From the NCBI GenBank assembly GCA_020636505.1, contig JACJXR010000003.1, positions 1-64,000 of the forward strand: a stretch of 64,000 nt of DNA. Direction: 5' to 3'. The position numbers and the translations under genes were made by a program. Source of the DNA: Chitinophagales bacterium. Its GTDB lineage: Bacteria > Bacteroidota > Bacteroidia > Chitinophagales > Chitinophagaceae. Position 1 is the stretch's first letter; each line of letters begins with the position of its first letter. The notes beneath the pieces were generated by a model that was not told the DNA's origin, made no database searches, and saw only the letters and a list, made by a program, of their open reading frames with translations. Positions 43,071-52,889 of this stretch are shown here, one piece after another.

Positions 43071-43925
43071 ATGAATAAGGAAAATGCAAGCTGGAGTATT
43101 ATTATAGAACCTACACGAGGGCTATTCAGCATAAACTTCAAGGAGATATGGCAGTACAGAGACCTAGTGTTATTATTGGTAAAGCGTGACTTTATCGCAT
43201 TTTACAAACAAACAATACTAGGGCCACTTTGGTTTGCTATTCAGCCAATACTTACAACAGCCGTATATGTGCTTTTGTTCAACAAAGTAGCGCATGTATC
43301 TACAGAAGGAGTGCCTCCAATTCTATTTCAGATGGCAGGTATAACTTGTTGGATGTATTTTTCTGAAGTGCTAATTAAAACTTCGGACACATTCATTACC
43401 AATGCCAATATATTCGGTAAGGTGTATTTTCCACGTATTGTAATACCACTGTCTATTACATTATCAAGTATGATAAGGTTAGGTATACAGATGGGACTAT
43501 TCTTTGTAATACTGGCATACTATTACTTCTTTACAGATTCGAACATAAACTTTACCTGGGCAGCGGCAATGCTACCAGCCTTGATTATTTTGATGGGTTT
43601 GCAGGCCTTAGGTTTGGGCATTATTATATCATCACTTACTTCAAAATATCGTGACCTAAAGTACTTGTTGACCTTTGGTATTCAACTGCTACAGTTTACT
43701 ACTACAGTTGCTATTCCTTTATCGCAGGCAGAAGGTACGCTCAAAAGTATATTCGGCTATCATCCGTTTACCGCAATAATTGAAACATTCCGTTTCGGCT
43801 TTTTGGGCAGCGGACAGTTTTACGAAGGGTATTTTATATATAGTGTTGTCTTTACTTTCATATCCCTGGCAGTAGGTCTGCTGATCTTTAATAAGATAGA
43901 GAGGACCTTTATGGATACTGTATAA
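43071..43925 (+). CDS. wzm: ABC-type polysaccharide export permease (Wzm-like)
   Basis: A 284-residue inner-membrane protein with about six hydrophobic segments. The N terminus (LFSINFKEIWQYRDLVLLLVKRDFIAFYKQTILGPLWFAIQPIL) is the ABC2 polysaccharide/polyol-phosphate exporter signature. It forms the export channel with the Wzt-like ATPase encoded 9 bases downstream. It fits ABC-dependent O-antigen or capsule export, where the chain is completed in the cytoplasm. Confidence 0.93.
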   Translation: MNKENASWSIIIEPTRGLFSINFKEIWQYRDLVLLLVKRDFIAFYKQTILGPLWFAIQPILTTAVYVLLFNKVAHVSTEGVPPILFQMAGITCWMYFSEVLIKTSDTFITNANIFGKVYFPRIVIPLSITLSSMIRLGIQMGLFFVILAYYYFFTDSNINFTWAAAMLPALIILMGLQALGLGIIISSLTSKYRDLKYLLTFGIQLLQFTTTVAIPLSQAEGTLKSIFGYHPFTAIIETFRFGFLGSGQFYEGYFIYSVVFTFISLAVGLLIFNKIERTFMDTV

Positions 43926-43934
43926 TAGTGTTAT

Positions 43935-45221
43935 ATGTCTGATGTAGTAATAAATATTGAAAACGTATCGAAGATGTACCGACTTGGCGAAGTTGGTACA
44001 GGTACTATATCTCACGATCTTAACAGGTGGTGGCATAGAGTAAGGGGTAAAGAAGACCCTTATTTGAAGCTTGGTGAGGAAAATAAAAGAGACTCATCAG
44101 GTAGTGGCCAATACGTTTGGGCTTTGAAAGGTGTATCATTTGAAGTGAAAGAAGGTGAGGCAATAGGTATCATAGGTAAGAATGGTGCAGGTAAGTCTAC
44201 ATTACTAAAACTTTTATCTAGAGTAACTGCACCTACACAAGGCATAATAAAAGCTAAAGGAAGGATTGCTAGTTTATTGGAAGTGGGCACGGGTTTTCAC
44301 CCTGAGTTAACAGGAAGGGAAAACATTTTTTTGAATGGTGCTATACTGGGGATGACCAGACCTGAAATAAAAAAGAAGTTTGATGAAATAGTAGCGTTCT
44401 CAGGAGTAGCAAGGTATGTTGATACCCCCGTCAAAAGATACAGCTCTGGTATGTACGTACGACTTGCATTTGCGGTTGCAGCTTATTTAGATCCGGAAAT
44501 ATTGATAGTAGATGAGGTACTTGCGGTTGGTGATGTTGAGTTTCAGAAGCGTTGCATAGGTAAAATGAAAGATGCTAGTCAGAATGAAGGCAAAACAGTA
44601 TTGTTTGTTAGTCATAACATGGCATCTATTGAATCTTTGACCAATAAAGCAATCGTGCTAGACAACGGGCGCGTAGATTTTACAGGTACGCCAAGACAGG
44701 CTATAGAGCGATATTTCGAACAACTTGCAAAGAATACTGCAATGAGTTTAGCAGAAAGAACAGACTACAATGGAGATGGCTCAATTGTTTTTACAAATGC
44801 CTGGGTAGAAGATGAAAGGCAAATGATGGTAGAAGAGGTTATGTCGGGAGAGAATGTGTATTTCTGCGTAGAGTATGAGATACAAGGGACCGTAGATAGT
44901 TATGATGCAGTAGAAATTGCTATGGGAGTTTACACACAAAACGAAGCAATTGTAACAGATCTGTGGAACGAGTCGACTGGAACAAACCTTAATTTGAAAA
45001 ATAATAAGAAAGGTGTGATAAAATGTAAAATATCACGAATTCCACTCAATTCAGGTTCTTATTACTTTAATATTTACTGCAAGTCTTATAGTGAAGTCAG
45101 GTATGCTATTGAAAGGGCTTGTAGCTTCCGTGTTATACCCGGAGATTACTTTGGTACAGGTATCATGCTGAATGACGATGCCGGTGTTGTGCTTGTTCAT
45201 CAGGAATGGTCAACACAATAA
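43935..45221 (+). CDS. wzt: ABC-type polysaccharide export ATPase (Wzt-like, with C-terminal carbohydrate-binding domain)
   Basis: A 428-residue ATPase. Walker A is GIIGKNGAGKST (residues 78-89), the signature RYSSGMYVRLAFAVA, Walker B ILIVDEVLAVGD and the H loop FVSHNM. A long insert before Walker A (HDLNRWWHRVRGKEDPYLKL) is typical of Bacteroidota members. The 150 residues after about 280 form the Wzt-type C-terminal domain, which in E. coli O9a recognises the capped non-reducing end of the chain. Terminal modification of the glycan is therefore expected. Confidence 0.94.
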   Translation: MSDVVINIENVSKMYRLGEVGTGTISHDLNRWWHRVRGKEDPYLKLGEENKRDSSGSGQYVWALKGVSFEVKEGEAIGIIGKNGAGKSTLLKLLSRVTAPTQGIIKAKGRIASLLEVGTGFHPELTGRENIFLNGAILGMTRPEIKKKFDEIVAFSGVARYVDTPVKRYSSGMYVRLAFAVAAYLDPEILIVDEVLAVGDVEFQKRCIGKMKDASQNEGKTVLFVSHNMASIESLTNKAIVLDNGRVDFTGTPRQAIERYFEQLAKNTAMSLAERTDYNGDGSIVFTNAWVEDERQMMVEEVMSGENVYFCVEYEIQGTVDSYDAVEIAMGVYTQNEAIVTDLWNESTGTNLNLKNNKKGVIKCKISRIPLNSGSYYFNIYCKSYSEVRYAIERACSFRVIPGDYFGTGIMLNDDAGVVLVHQEWSTQ

Positions 45222-45245
45222 GTAGAATAGTCGCATTCTAGGTGA

Positions 45246-46322
45246 ATGTTTTATAAGCAGCTCAACGGTTTCAGGTTCATATTTGTATTGATGGTGATGA
45301 TCCAGCACTGGATGCCTCAGTGGGTTTATCATTATACACATTTGGGCGGCATTGGTGTAAATTTGTTTTTTGTACTTAGCGGTTTCCTCATCGGAGAAAT
45401 ATTGATGAGAGAAAAAGAAAAGACAAACAGCATCGCAAAGTCGGTCAAAAACTTTTTCATGCGTAGAGCATTGAGGATATTCCCAGTTTATTACCTGACA
45501 ATTGCTATTTATGGAGTGTTCTTTACAACGGGCGGAATTCTGATATGGAATCTTACTTATACAAACAATATATTGGAGTGTATAAACGTAAGTAGGATAC
45601 CGATTGAGTATTCTCATTTATGGTCGCTGTGTGTTGAAGAGCAGTTTTATATTTTCTTTCCCTTCCTAATATTTTTCACACCAAGATCTAAACTTAAAGC
45701 AGTGCTGATATTCGCTATTGTAATGTCTGTATTGTTAAGGTTTGGAGTGACTGTTGCTGAATATGGTGATTATAATGTTATTGCGTCGAGGTTTACACTT
45801 ATGTGTGTAGATTGTTTGTTCGCAGGTGCTTTCCTCGCATACCTGAAAACTTACCGCAACGAAACACTCGTGAAAATATTCAATAAGAAAGGTCTGATAT
45901 TACCTGCGATCATTGTTGTTGCTATACTACACCTTGTTGTTAGAATATATGGTACAGACCTGATATATAATACATTTTTCAGATTCTTGTCAGCTATGTT
46001 GGGGTGGCTAATAATAGGCTATTCTGTAATGGTTGGCTTTAAGGGGGTATTAGGTAGGTTTGTTGAGAATAAATTCATCGCAGAAATGGGTAAGGTATCT
46101 TACGGTATTTACTTGTTTCATCCCTTTATTCAAGAACTATATCATAACTACTTTATTGATAACCCTATTCGTAGTTTCTTTACGAGTTTCAATATGCCTG
46201 TTGTAAGCAACAGGTACCTCATAGACGGAACAATATTATTCATAGCTACAATAGGTATTTCATTTTTGTCTTATAATCTGTTTGAAGCGAGGCTACTCAA
46301 GCTGAAAAGCAGATTTGTATAA
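45246..46322 (+). CDS. Acyltransferase family 3 (OafA/YrhL-like O-acetyltransferase)
   Basis: A 358-residue membrane protein with about ten hydrophobic segments. The acyltransferase-3 signature is clear: QLNGFRFIFVLMVMIQHW (catalytic His at about residue 21), LGGIGVNLFFVLSGFLIGEI, FFMRRALRIFPVYYLTI and HLWSLCVEEQFYIFFP. It probably O-acetylates sugars of the exported glycan. Confidence 0.9.
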   Translation: MFYKQLNGFRFIFVLMVMIQHWMPQWVYHYTHLGGIGVNLFFVLSGFLIGEILMREKEKTNSIAKSVKNFFMRRALRIFPVYYLTIAIYGVFFTTGGILIWNLTYTNNILECINVSRIPIEYSHLWSLCVEEQFYIFFPFLIFFTPRSKLKAVLIFAIVMSVLLRFGVTVAEYGDYNVIASRFTLMCVDCLFAGAFLAYLKTYRNETLVKIFNKKGLILPAIIVVAILHLVVRIYGTDLIYNTFFRFLSAMLGWLIIGYSVMVGFKGVLGRFVENKFIAEMGKVSYGIYLFHPFIQELYHNYFIDNPIRSFFTSFNMPVVSNRYLIDGTILFIATIGISFLSYNLFEARLLKLKSRFV

Positions 46323-46341
46323 ATACCTCGTTGTTTAGGAA

Positions 46342-47550
46342 ATGAATTCTAAGGAGCAATATGCAGTTGTTATCATGAATTCCGATATACGGAAAGAGCA
46401 ACGTGTATTAAAAACTTTGGATGCATTGAGTAAAGTGGGTATCACGCCAATTATTTTTTCTCACACTAAAAGCTTTGATAATGCAATATGCTTTCCTCTG
46501 CCGGTAATAGAGCGCAAAGCAAAGCATTTGAACTATCCGGTATTGATACGGAAAGTGTTTTCACTGGTATTTAGAGTGTCGATAAAAGTTAACGAAATAC
46601 TTAATCGTTACTTTAACTATGACAGTAAAATAATAGCCGAGCAAATACTTACAGCATTATTACCATATAATGAAAATATCCCAGTTGTAGTAACACATCA
46701 TTTGAAAAATTTACCAATAGGTAGCACTGTGGCAGACCAGCTTGGCGCAAAGCTCATATTTAATGCTCATGAGTATTACCCGGAGCAGTTTACTGAATAT
46801 GAAGGATGGGAGCAACAAAGAGATTCGCTTAATAGAATAGGGCATGATTTCTTGAACAAGTGTTATATGGTCTTTAATGTGTGCCAGGGTATAATGGATA
46901 GGTACGAACGTGTCTTTAGTTTGAAACCTGAGCAACAAATATTGGTGACGAATGCTACGAGATACTATGAACTTAAGCCAAGCGAGGTAGGTGAAGTGAT
47001 AAAATTGATACACCATGGAATAGCTAATAGAAACAGGCAGCTCGAATTAATGATAAGTGTAGCAGATAAAGTGCCTAAAGACAAATTTGAGTTTTATTTT
47101 ATGCTTGTTCCCAGCCCATATGACACAGCGTATTTTGAGCAGCTAAAAGCTGAAATAGAAAAAAGATCCAACTGCTTTTTATTAGAACCTGTACCTACTA
47201 CAGAAATAGCACCGAGCATCAGCAAGTTTGATCTTGGTTTTTACTTGTATAACAATAAGGAGAATTTCAATATGCAACACTACTTGCCGAATAAGCTATA
47301 TGAGTTTATTCAGGCAAGGTTAGGAGTAGTAATTGGCCCATATGTTGAAATGAAGAGAGTGGTAGATGATTATAAGATTGGCATTGTAGTGGGGGATAAT
47401 GATGTTGATAAGGTTGCAGAGGTATTGGCCACTATTTCAAAAGAAGATGTGGTAGGGTATAAGCGTAATACAATTAGTGCTGCTGTTGCGCTGAAGGGTG
47501 AAAATGAAATAGATAAGATGGCAGCTGTTTTTACTAAAATAAGTGCATAA
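46342..47550 (+). CDS. Glycosyltransferase (GT-B fold, family uncertain)
   Basis: A 402-residue cytoplasmic protein. The N-terminal half opens with YAVVIMNSDIRKEQRVLKTLDALSKVG, a start common to GT4-like enzymes of polysaccharide loci, and has KLIFNAHEYYPEQFTEYEGWE. The second half has VTNATRYYELKP, IHHGIANRNRQLELM and LPNKLYEFIQARLGVVIGPYVEM, the position of the donor site. The E-x7-E motif is not obvious. Donor and linkage are unknown. Confidence 0.78.
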   Translation: MNSKEQYAVVIMNSDIRKEQRVLKTLDALSKVGITPIIFSHTKSFDNAICFPLPVIERKAKHLNYPVLIRKVFSLVFRVSIKVNEILNRYFNYDSKIIAEQILTALLPYNENIPVVVTHHLKNLPIGSTVADQLGAKLIFNAHEYYPEQFTEYEGWEQQRDSLNRIGHDFLNKCYMVFNVCQGIMDRYERVFSLKPEQQILVTNATRYYELKPSEVGEVIKLIHHGIANRNRQLELMISVADKVPKDKFEFYFMLVPSPYDTAYFEQLKAEIEKRSNCFLLEPVPTTEIAPSISKFDLGFYLYNNKENFNMQHYLPNKLYEFIQARLGVVIGPYVEMKRVVDDYKIGIVVGDNDVDKVAEVLATISKEDVVGYKRNTISAAVALKGENEIDKMAAVFTKISA

Positions 47551-47564
47551 TAACTTTACAAAGA

Positions 47565-48719
47565 ATGGAATATAGAGAGTGTACTAAGTTGTTGTTCGAT
47601 ACCCATGATGATCCTAACATGACGTTTGACGAGAATGGCGTGTGCAATCATTATTACGAGTACCTGCAACTAGAAAAGGATTATGTAAAGTACGGTGAGG
47701 AGGGAGAAAAGGCAGTTGAAGAGTTTGTTGAATATGCAAAGGCTAATAAGACAGGTAAATACGATTGTATAATAGGAGTCAGTGGAGGTGTTGACAGCAC
47801 CTACCTGTTGTATCTGGTAAAAGAAAAACTTGGACTGAACCCATTAGCGGTTCACTTTGATAATGGTTGGAACTCAGAGCTTGCAGTAAAGAATATCGAA
47901 AGCGTAACACAGAAGCTGGGAATTGACTTGCAAACTTTTGTAATAGACTGGGAAGAATTCAAGGATATCCAACGTTCTTATTTTGATGCCGGAGTGGTCG
48001 ACTTGGAAGTACCTACTGACCATGCCATATATGGTGCGATGTACAGGTTGGCCATGGATAACAATATTAAGGTGATCTTTAGCGGGGTGAATATTGTGTC
48101 TGAGTCTATTATGCCACACCATTGGTCTTATGAAAAACATGACCATGTAAACCTGCTTGATATACATAAGAGGTTTGGTAAAAGGCCAATCAAGAATTTT
48201 CCTATAGTAGATAACAAGTTCAGAAAAAAATTGAGGGACGCTAATATACAAGTGTTTCGATTGCTGAATTATGTGCCATACAAGAAAATAGAGGTTGAGG
48301 ATATTCTTGTTAATAAATTAGGTTGGCGTCCATATGGTGGAAAGCATTATGAATCAGTTTTTACACGCTTTTATCAGGGGTATATATTGCCTAAAAAGTT
48401 TGGTATAGATAAACGTAAAGCGCACCTGTCCAACCTTATTTGTAGTGGTCAGTTAACTAAAGAAGAGGCTAAAAAAATAATTGCAGTACCGGACTACTCT
48501 GAAGCGATGCAGAAAGAAGACAAGGAGTATGTGCTAAAAAAGCTGGACTTTACTGAGGAGTATTTTGATAACTATATGAAGAAACCAGAGGTGCCACATT
48601 TAGCATATTTAAGCTATAAGTCGTCTTTATATGATAAGTATCCGATACTAAGACCATTAAGGCCGATAGGTGTTATAGTGAAGAAGTTGTTTAATATAAA
48701 ATATACTGCTGTTAGATAA
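47565..48719 (+). CDS. N-acetyl sugar amidotransferase (WbpG/PseA-like), copy 1
   Basis: A 384-residue PP-loop ATPase of the family that uses ammonia from HisH/HisF to turn an N-acetyl group into N-acetamidino on a nucleotide sugar. The PP-loop GVSGGVDSTY follows at about residue 71, then the family blocks HFDNGWNSELAV, FVIDWEEFKD, DHAIYGAMYRLA and GGKHYESVFTRFYQGYILPKKF. The N-terminal zinc knuckle, normally CxxC...CNxC, keeps only C6 and C27; the other two positions are L9 and Y30. It overlaps copy 2 by one base (TAATG). hisH and hisF lie 14 kb downstream. Confidence 0.88.
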   Translation: MEYRECTKLLFDTHDDPNMTFDENGVCNHYYEYLQLEKDYVKYGEEGEKAVEEFVEYAKANKTGKYDCIIGVSGGVDSTYLLYLVKEKLGLNPLAVHFDNGWNSELAVKNIESVTQKLGIDLQTFVIDWEEFKDIQRSYFDAGVVDLEVPTDHAIYGAMYRLAMDNNIKVIFSGVNIVSESIMPHHWSYEKHDHVNLLDIHKRFGKRPIKNFPIVDNKFRKKLRDANIQVFRLLNYVPYKKIEVEDILVNKLGWRPYGGKHYESVFTRFYQGYILPKKFGIDKRKAHLSNLICSGQLTKEEAKKIIAVPDYSEAMQKEDKEYVLKKLDFTEEYFDNYMKKPEVPHLAYLSYKSSLYDKYPILRPLRPIGVIVKKLFNIKYTAVR

Positions 48720-49849
48720 TGGTAGAGTGTAGCAGATGTATACTAACCAGCGAAGATGACCCGGGCCTGAACCTGGATTCGAATGGCTTATGTAATCATT
48801 GCAGATATTACGATGAGCAGGAAAAGCTATACCTGAAAACTGGTAGTGAGGCAGAAAGATTATTAGCTGATACTATTAGCAAGATCAAAGAGTATGGTAA
48901 GTCATACTCTTATGATTGTCTGATAGGTTTAAGCGGCGGTGTTGATAGCAGCTATGTAGCTTATTTGGCTAAGCAATATGGATTAAGAGCATTGTGTGTG
49001 CATTTTGATAACGGCTGGAACTCTGAGTTAGCTGTAATGAATATTCAGAATATTGTCAACAAACTTGGATTCGATCTTCAGACTTACGTCATTGATTGGG
49101 AAGAGTTTAAGGATCTTCAGCTAGCATACTTGAAAGCTTCTGTAATTGATATTGAGGTGCTAACAGACCATGCTATATATGGTACAATGTTCAAAATAGC
49201 TAAGGACAACAAGATAAATTATGTACTCGGTGGCCATAATGTGGTAACAGAGGGTGTACTTCCATATCATTGGACGTATAATAAGATGGACTACATCAAT
49301 ATTAAAGCTATCCACAAAATATACGGGACCAAGAAGCTGAAGTCATTCCCTTTCCTTGATCGTAAGATGAAGAAGTTCATCAAACAGTCGGGTGTTGAAT
49401 TTGTGAACTATTTGAACTGGGTACCCTTTGATAAGGATAAGGTTAAACAGTTGTTGCAAACTGAGCTTGGCTGGCGAGATTACGGAGGAAAGCATTATGA
49501 AAGTATATGGACCCGTTTTTACCAAGGGTATATACTGCCAACAAAGTTTAAGGTAGATAAACGTAAGGCGCATTTGTCATCACTTATATGTTCAGGTCAG
49601 ATGACGAAAGAGCAAGCGTTGGAAGAGATGAAGAAACCTGCATATAATCCCGAGCAATTTAATATAGATAAAGAGTTTGTATTGAAAAAACTTGAACTGA
49701 CAGAGCGTGAGTTTGAGGATATTATGAATATGCCTGTAAGGCAGCATAAAGAGTTTGATACGGAAGGTTCACTATTTAACTATTACCCAGTATTAAAACC
49801 TGTTGAGCCTATTTGGAGAGCTTTGAGGCCTATGATAAAGAAACAATAA
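48719..49849 (+). CDS. N-acetyl sugar amidotransferase (WbpG/PseA-like), copy 2
   Basis: A 376-residue paralogue directly coupled to copy 1. It has all four N-terminal cysteines (C4, C7, C25, C28), the PP-loop GLSGGVDSSY and the blocks HFDNGWNSELAVMNI, WEEFKDLQLAYLKAS and WRDYGGKHYESIWTRFYQGYILP. It resembles copy 3 at 61468 more than its neighbour. It is the copy expected to behave as a standard WbpG-type enzyme. Substrate unknown. Confidence 0.9.
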   Translation: MVECSRCILTSEDDPGLNLDSNGLCNHCRYYDEQEKLYLKTGSEAERLLADTISKIKEYGKSYSYDCLIGLSGGVDSSYVAYLAKQYGLRALCVHFDNGWNSELAVMNIQNIVNKLGFDLQTYVIDWEEFKDLQLAYLKASVIDIEVLTDHAIYGTMFKIAKDNKINYVLGGHNVVTEGVLPYHWTYNKMDYINIKAIHKIYGTKKLKSFPFLDRKMKKFIKQSGVEFVNYLNWVPFDKDKVKQLLQTELGWRDYGGKHYESIWTRFYQGYILPTKFKVDKRKAHLSSLICSGQMTKEQALEEMKKPAYNPEQFNIDKEFVLKKLELTEREFEDIMNMPVRQHKEFDTEGSLFNYYPVLKPVEPIWRALRPMIKKQ

Positions 49850-49850
49850 C

Positions 49851-50891
49851 TTGAGTACGAGTAATTCTGTCATATCAATAATAACGCCTTCTTTTAACAG
49901 AGCTAGCATTGTTCACGAAACAGCAGAGTCCATATTTGGCCAGACCAGTGCTAACTGGGAGTGGGTAATAGTAGACGATGGCAGTACAGATAATAGTTGG
50001 GAGTTGTTAGAGCAGTATGCAGCCAAGGATGAGCGAGTTAAGATATACAAGAGAGAGCGAGAGCCGAAGGGGGCATGTACTTGCAGAAATATTGCTGTAG
50101 AAAGAAGTACTGGTGATTATGTAATGTTTTTGGATACTGATGATGTATTGGCACCTTTTTGTATCGAGCAGAGGTTAGCTGCGATAGAAAAAGAGGGCGA
50201 TGTCGATTTTGTAGTATTCCCGATGCTGTTGTTCAATAAGGAGCTTCATGACCTTGACTTACTGTGGAATATAGATAAGAACGAAGATGATCTGCAACGA
50301 GTATTGATAGGTGACCCTGTTTGTCAAGGTACAGGCCCTTTGTGGAAGAAAGAGTCTTTTAAAGAGGTGGGAATGTGGAGAGAAGACTTGAAGCTATGGC
50401 AGGATATCGAGTTGCATATCAGGAGTTTTCTTTACCCAGTTAAATACAAAAAGAGACTTGATCTACATCCTGATGTTTACCTCAGAATATCTGAGGATAG
50501 CTTGTCTAGGGTAGGTTATCATGCTGCCCCTAAATTGAAAAGCAGGAAAGTTGTATTTGAGTATACCTGTACTGAAATGGCAAAAAAGCAAAAGTTGGAT
50601 AAATATACGGATGCGGTACGGAGTATGGGAGTTGATGTTATCCTAAGCTTGATAAATGGCAGGCTATACGATGATGCAGATGAGCTATTGGAAATAACAA
50701 AACACCATGATATTTTCAAAAGAGAAGAGCTTAAGTATTTCAGCCAATATATGAATGCCTATAAAGCTAAGCTGTATAAATTGCCTGCATTATTCAATCC
50801 TATTAAGAAACGTGTGCAAGATATTCCTATGCACTACGAAACTACAATGAATAAGATAAAGTGGGAACAATCAAATTATTCTAAAGTATAA
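49851..50891 (+). CDS. Glycosyltransferase family 2
   Basis: A 346-residue GT-A enzyme. The nucleotide-binding start is SVISIITPSFNRASIVHETAESIFGQT, followed by WVIVDDGSTDNSWELL and the DxD-type motif in YVMFLDTDDVLAPF. The later WRED and WQDIELHIRS blocks are acceptor-site features. The start is TTG 49851, one base after the copy 2 stop; no suitable ATG precedes the conserved region. Confidence 0.9.
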   Translation: MSTSNSVISIITPSFNRASIVHETAESIFGQTSANWEWVIVDDGSTDNSWELLEQYAAKDERVKIYKREREPKGACTCRNIAVERSTGDYVMFLDTDDVLAPFCIEQRLAAIEKEGDVDFVVFPMLLFNKELHDLDLLWNIDKNEDDLQRVLIGDPVCQGTGPLWKKESFKEVGMWREDLKLWQDIELHIRSFLYPVKYKKRLDLHPDVYLRISEDSLSRVGYHAAPKLKSRKVVFEYTCTEMAKKQKLDKYTDAVRSMGVDVILSLINGRLYDDADELLEITKHHDIFKREELKYFSQYMNAYKAKLYKLPALFNPIKKRVQDIPMHYETTMNKIKWEQSNYSKV

Positions 50892-50894
50892 ATA

Positions 50895-51899
50895 ATGGCA
50901 AAAGTTCTAGTTACCGGTGCAGCCGGTTTTGTTGGTTCACATGTATGCGATCATCTTGTAAACGATGGGCATGATGTAGTTGCACTTGATGATCTGTCAG
51001 GTGGCTTTGAAGATAATGTGAATCCTAAAGCTGAGTTTGTGAAAGGATCAATTAATGATGTTGCATTAGTTGATAGACTATTTGATGAACATAAGTTTGA
51101 ATATGTGTTTCATTTAGCTGCATATGCTGCAGAGGGCTTAAGCCACTTTATCAGAAGGTTCAATTATAACAACAATCTGATAGGAAGCATAAACTTGGTA
51201 AATGCATCAATAAATACGGGTACTGTAAAATGCTTTGTCTTCACTTCGTCAATAGCAGTATATGGTAAAGGTCAATTGCCAATGCGTGAAGACATGACAC
51301 CGATGCCCGAAGATCCTTATGGAATATCTAAGCTTGCTGTTGAGCAAGACCTGAAGTCTGCTCATGAAATGTGGGGCATGGATTATATCGTCTTCAGACC
51401 GCATAATGTTTATGGTGAGCGTCAAAATATAGGTGATCCTTACAGAAACGTTGTGGGTATATTCATGAACCAGATAATGCAAGGTAAAAAGCTGACAATA
51501 TTTGGCGATGGTATGCAGACAAGAGCATTTAGCCATATTGATGATGTGGCACCTATTATCGCTAAAAGCATTACTGTTCCTGAAGCATATAATGAGGTAT
51601 TTAATATTGGTGCAGATACTCCTTATACAGTAAAAGAACTGGCTACTATTGTATGCGATTCTTTCGATGCATCAGAACAGTTGGAATTTCTTGAAGCAAG
51701 GAACGAAGTAGTGCACGCATATTCAGATCATTCTAAAGTGCATAAGTACTTTGGTGATATGATTCAGAATATTCCATTGAAAGAAGGTATAGAGCGAATG
51801 GTTGCAGATGCGAAAGATAAGGGGCCAAGACAAGGTGAGAAGTTTGGAAATATTGAGGTGGAGAAGAATATGCCACCGGCATGGAAGAAGTTGATGTAA
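50895..51899 (+). CDS. NAD-dependent nucleotide-sugar epimerase/dehydratase
   Basis: A 334-residue extended SDR enzyme, GalE-like. The NAD site is KVLVTGAAGFVGSHVCDHLVNDGHDVVALDDLSGG. The catalytic block is FVFTSSIAVYGKGQLPMRED with DPYGISKLAVEQD (YxxxK). The FRPHNVYGERQNIGDPYRNVVGIF segment is close to UDP-glucose 4-epimerase relatives. 4-Epimerisation is likely; the sugar cannot be told. Gap to the previous gene is 3 bases. Confidence 0.87.
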   Translation: MAKVLVTGAAGFVGSHVCDHLVNDGHDVVALDDLSGGFEDNVNPKAEFVKGSINDVALVDRLFDEHKFEYVFHLAAYAAEGLSHFIRRFNYNNNLIGSINLVNASINTGTVKCFVFTSSIAVYGKGQLPMREDMTPMPEDPYGISKLAVEQDLKSAHEMWGMDYIVFRPHNVYGERQNIGDPYRNVVGIFMNQIMQGKKLTIFGDGMQTRAFSHIDDVAPIIAKSITVPEAYNEVFNIGADTPYTVKELATIVCDSFDASEQLEFLEARNEVVHAYSDHSKVHKYFGDMIQNIPLKEGIERMVADAKDKGPRQGEKFGNIEVEKNMPPAWKKLM

Positions 51900-51923
51900 G
51901 AATAGTTATAAAGACTAGTCACA

Positions 51924-52877
51924 ATGCCTGCTATATCAGTAGTAATACCTGTAAAAAACGAAGCTAAAAAGATACGTGCCTGTATTGAAGGTATATTATC
52001 ACAAACAGTACCTGTATCTGAAATAATCGTTTTAGATTCAGGTTCAACAGATGATACACTTGAAATACTTTCTGAGTATGATAAGGTGAAAGTGATAGAT
52101 ATACCACCATCAGAGTTTAATCATGGAGCTACCAGAAATGTAGGAGTACATGCGGCAACAGGAGAGTACATCGCGCTGACTGTTGGTGATGCATGGGCAT
52201 ATAATAACGAGTGGATAGCAGAACTGCTTAAGGGGTTTGTTGCTGAACGTGTAGTGGCTGTATGTGGTCAACAAGTTGTAGCTCACGATCCTAAGAATAA
52301 TCCTGTTGAATGGTTTAGGCCCTATAGTACTCCGCAAATAACTACTTGCTCGTATTCTAAAGAGAAGTTTGCCCAATTGTCTCCTGAAGAAAAAAGACGT
52401 GCTTGTAGTTGGGATGATGTTACTGCGATGTATCGGGCAGACATTATCAAGAATATGCCATTTCGTGTCACTACATATGCTGAAGATGCACAGTGGGCTA
52501 AGGATGCTTTGATGGCAGGCCATACATTGGCATATAATCCTGCGGCGAGAGTATATCACTATCATCTTGAAGATCCCGACTTCTCTTTTAAGAGGAATTA
52601 TACGGTACTATATCATATGTATAAATTCTTTGGGGTAGTTCCAACTGTACCTGAAATAAATATTAACACTCACTTATCTTATATAAAAGCGCTTTTGAAA
52701 TCAAAAGGCATTTCATTCTTCGATAAGTTTAAGTGGTGGAGGTATAATGTAACAGCAAGAGAAGGGTTGATAAAGGCAGCAAAAGCTGTTAATGCGGCAA
52801 TAGCAAAAGGAGAGGAGTATCTGGATGAAGAGCATAAAAAGTATTGTGGCAAACCACCAATACCTAAAAAAGATTAG
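51924..52877 (+). CDS. Glycosyltransferase family 2 (rhamnosyltransferase-like)
   Basis: A 317-residue GT-A enzyme beginning ISVVIPVKNEAKKIRACIEGILSQT, then EIIVLDSGSTDDTLEIL and FNHGATRNVGVHAATGEYIALTVGDAWAYN. The FNHGxTRN motif is common in rhamnosyltransferase-like GT2 proteins. The usual DxD is GDA here. A second conserved Asp/Glu motif is TYAEDAQWAKDAL. Donor unknown. Confidence 0.88.
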   Translation: MPAISVVIPVKNEAKKIRACIEGILSQTVPVSEIIVLDSGSTDDTLEILSEYDKVKVIDIPPSEFNHGATRNVGVHAATGEYIALTVGDAWAYNNEWIAELLKGFVAERVVAVCGQQVVAHDPKNNPVEWFRPYSTPQITTCSYSKEKFAQLSPEEKRRACSWDDVTAMYRADIIKNMPFRVTTYAEDAQWAKDALMAGHTLAYNPAARVYHYHLEDPDFSFKRNYTVLYHMYKFFGVVPTVPEININTHLSYIKALLKSKGISFFDKFKWWRYNVTAREGLIKAAKAVNAAIAKGEEYLDEEHKKYCGKPPIPKKD

Positions 52878-52889
52878 AGTAGTAAGCTA

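Noticed and set aside
47565..49849. The adjacent amidotransferase genes as one gene split by a frameshift or as asparagine synthetases
   Set aside because: Each is full length with its own start, PP-loop and C-terminal blocks, and neither has an N-terminal glutaminase Cys2 domain.
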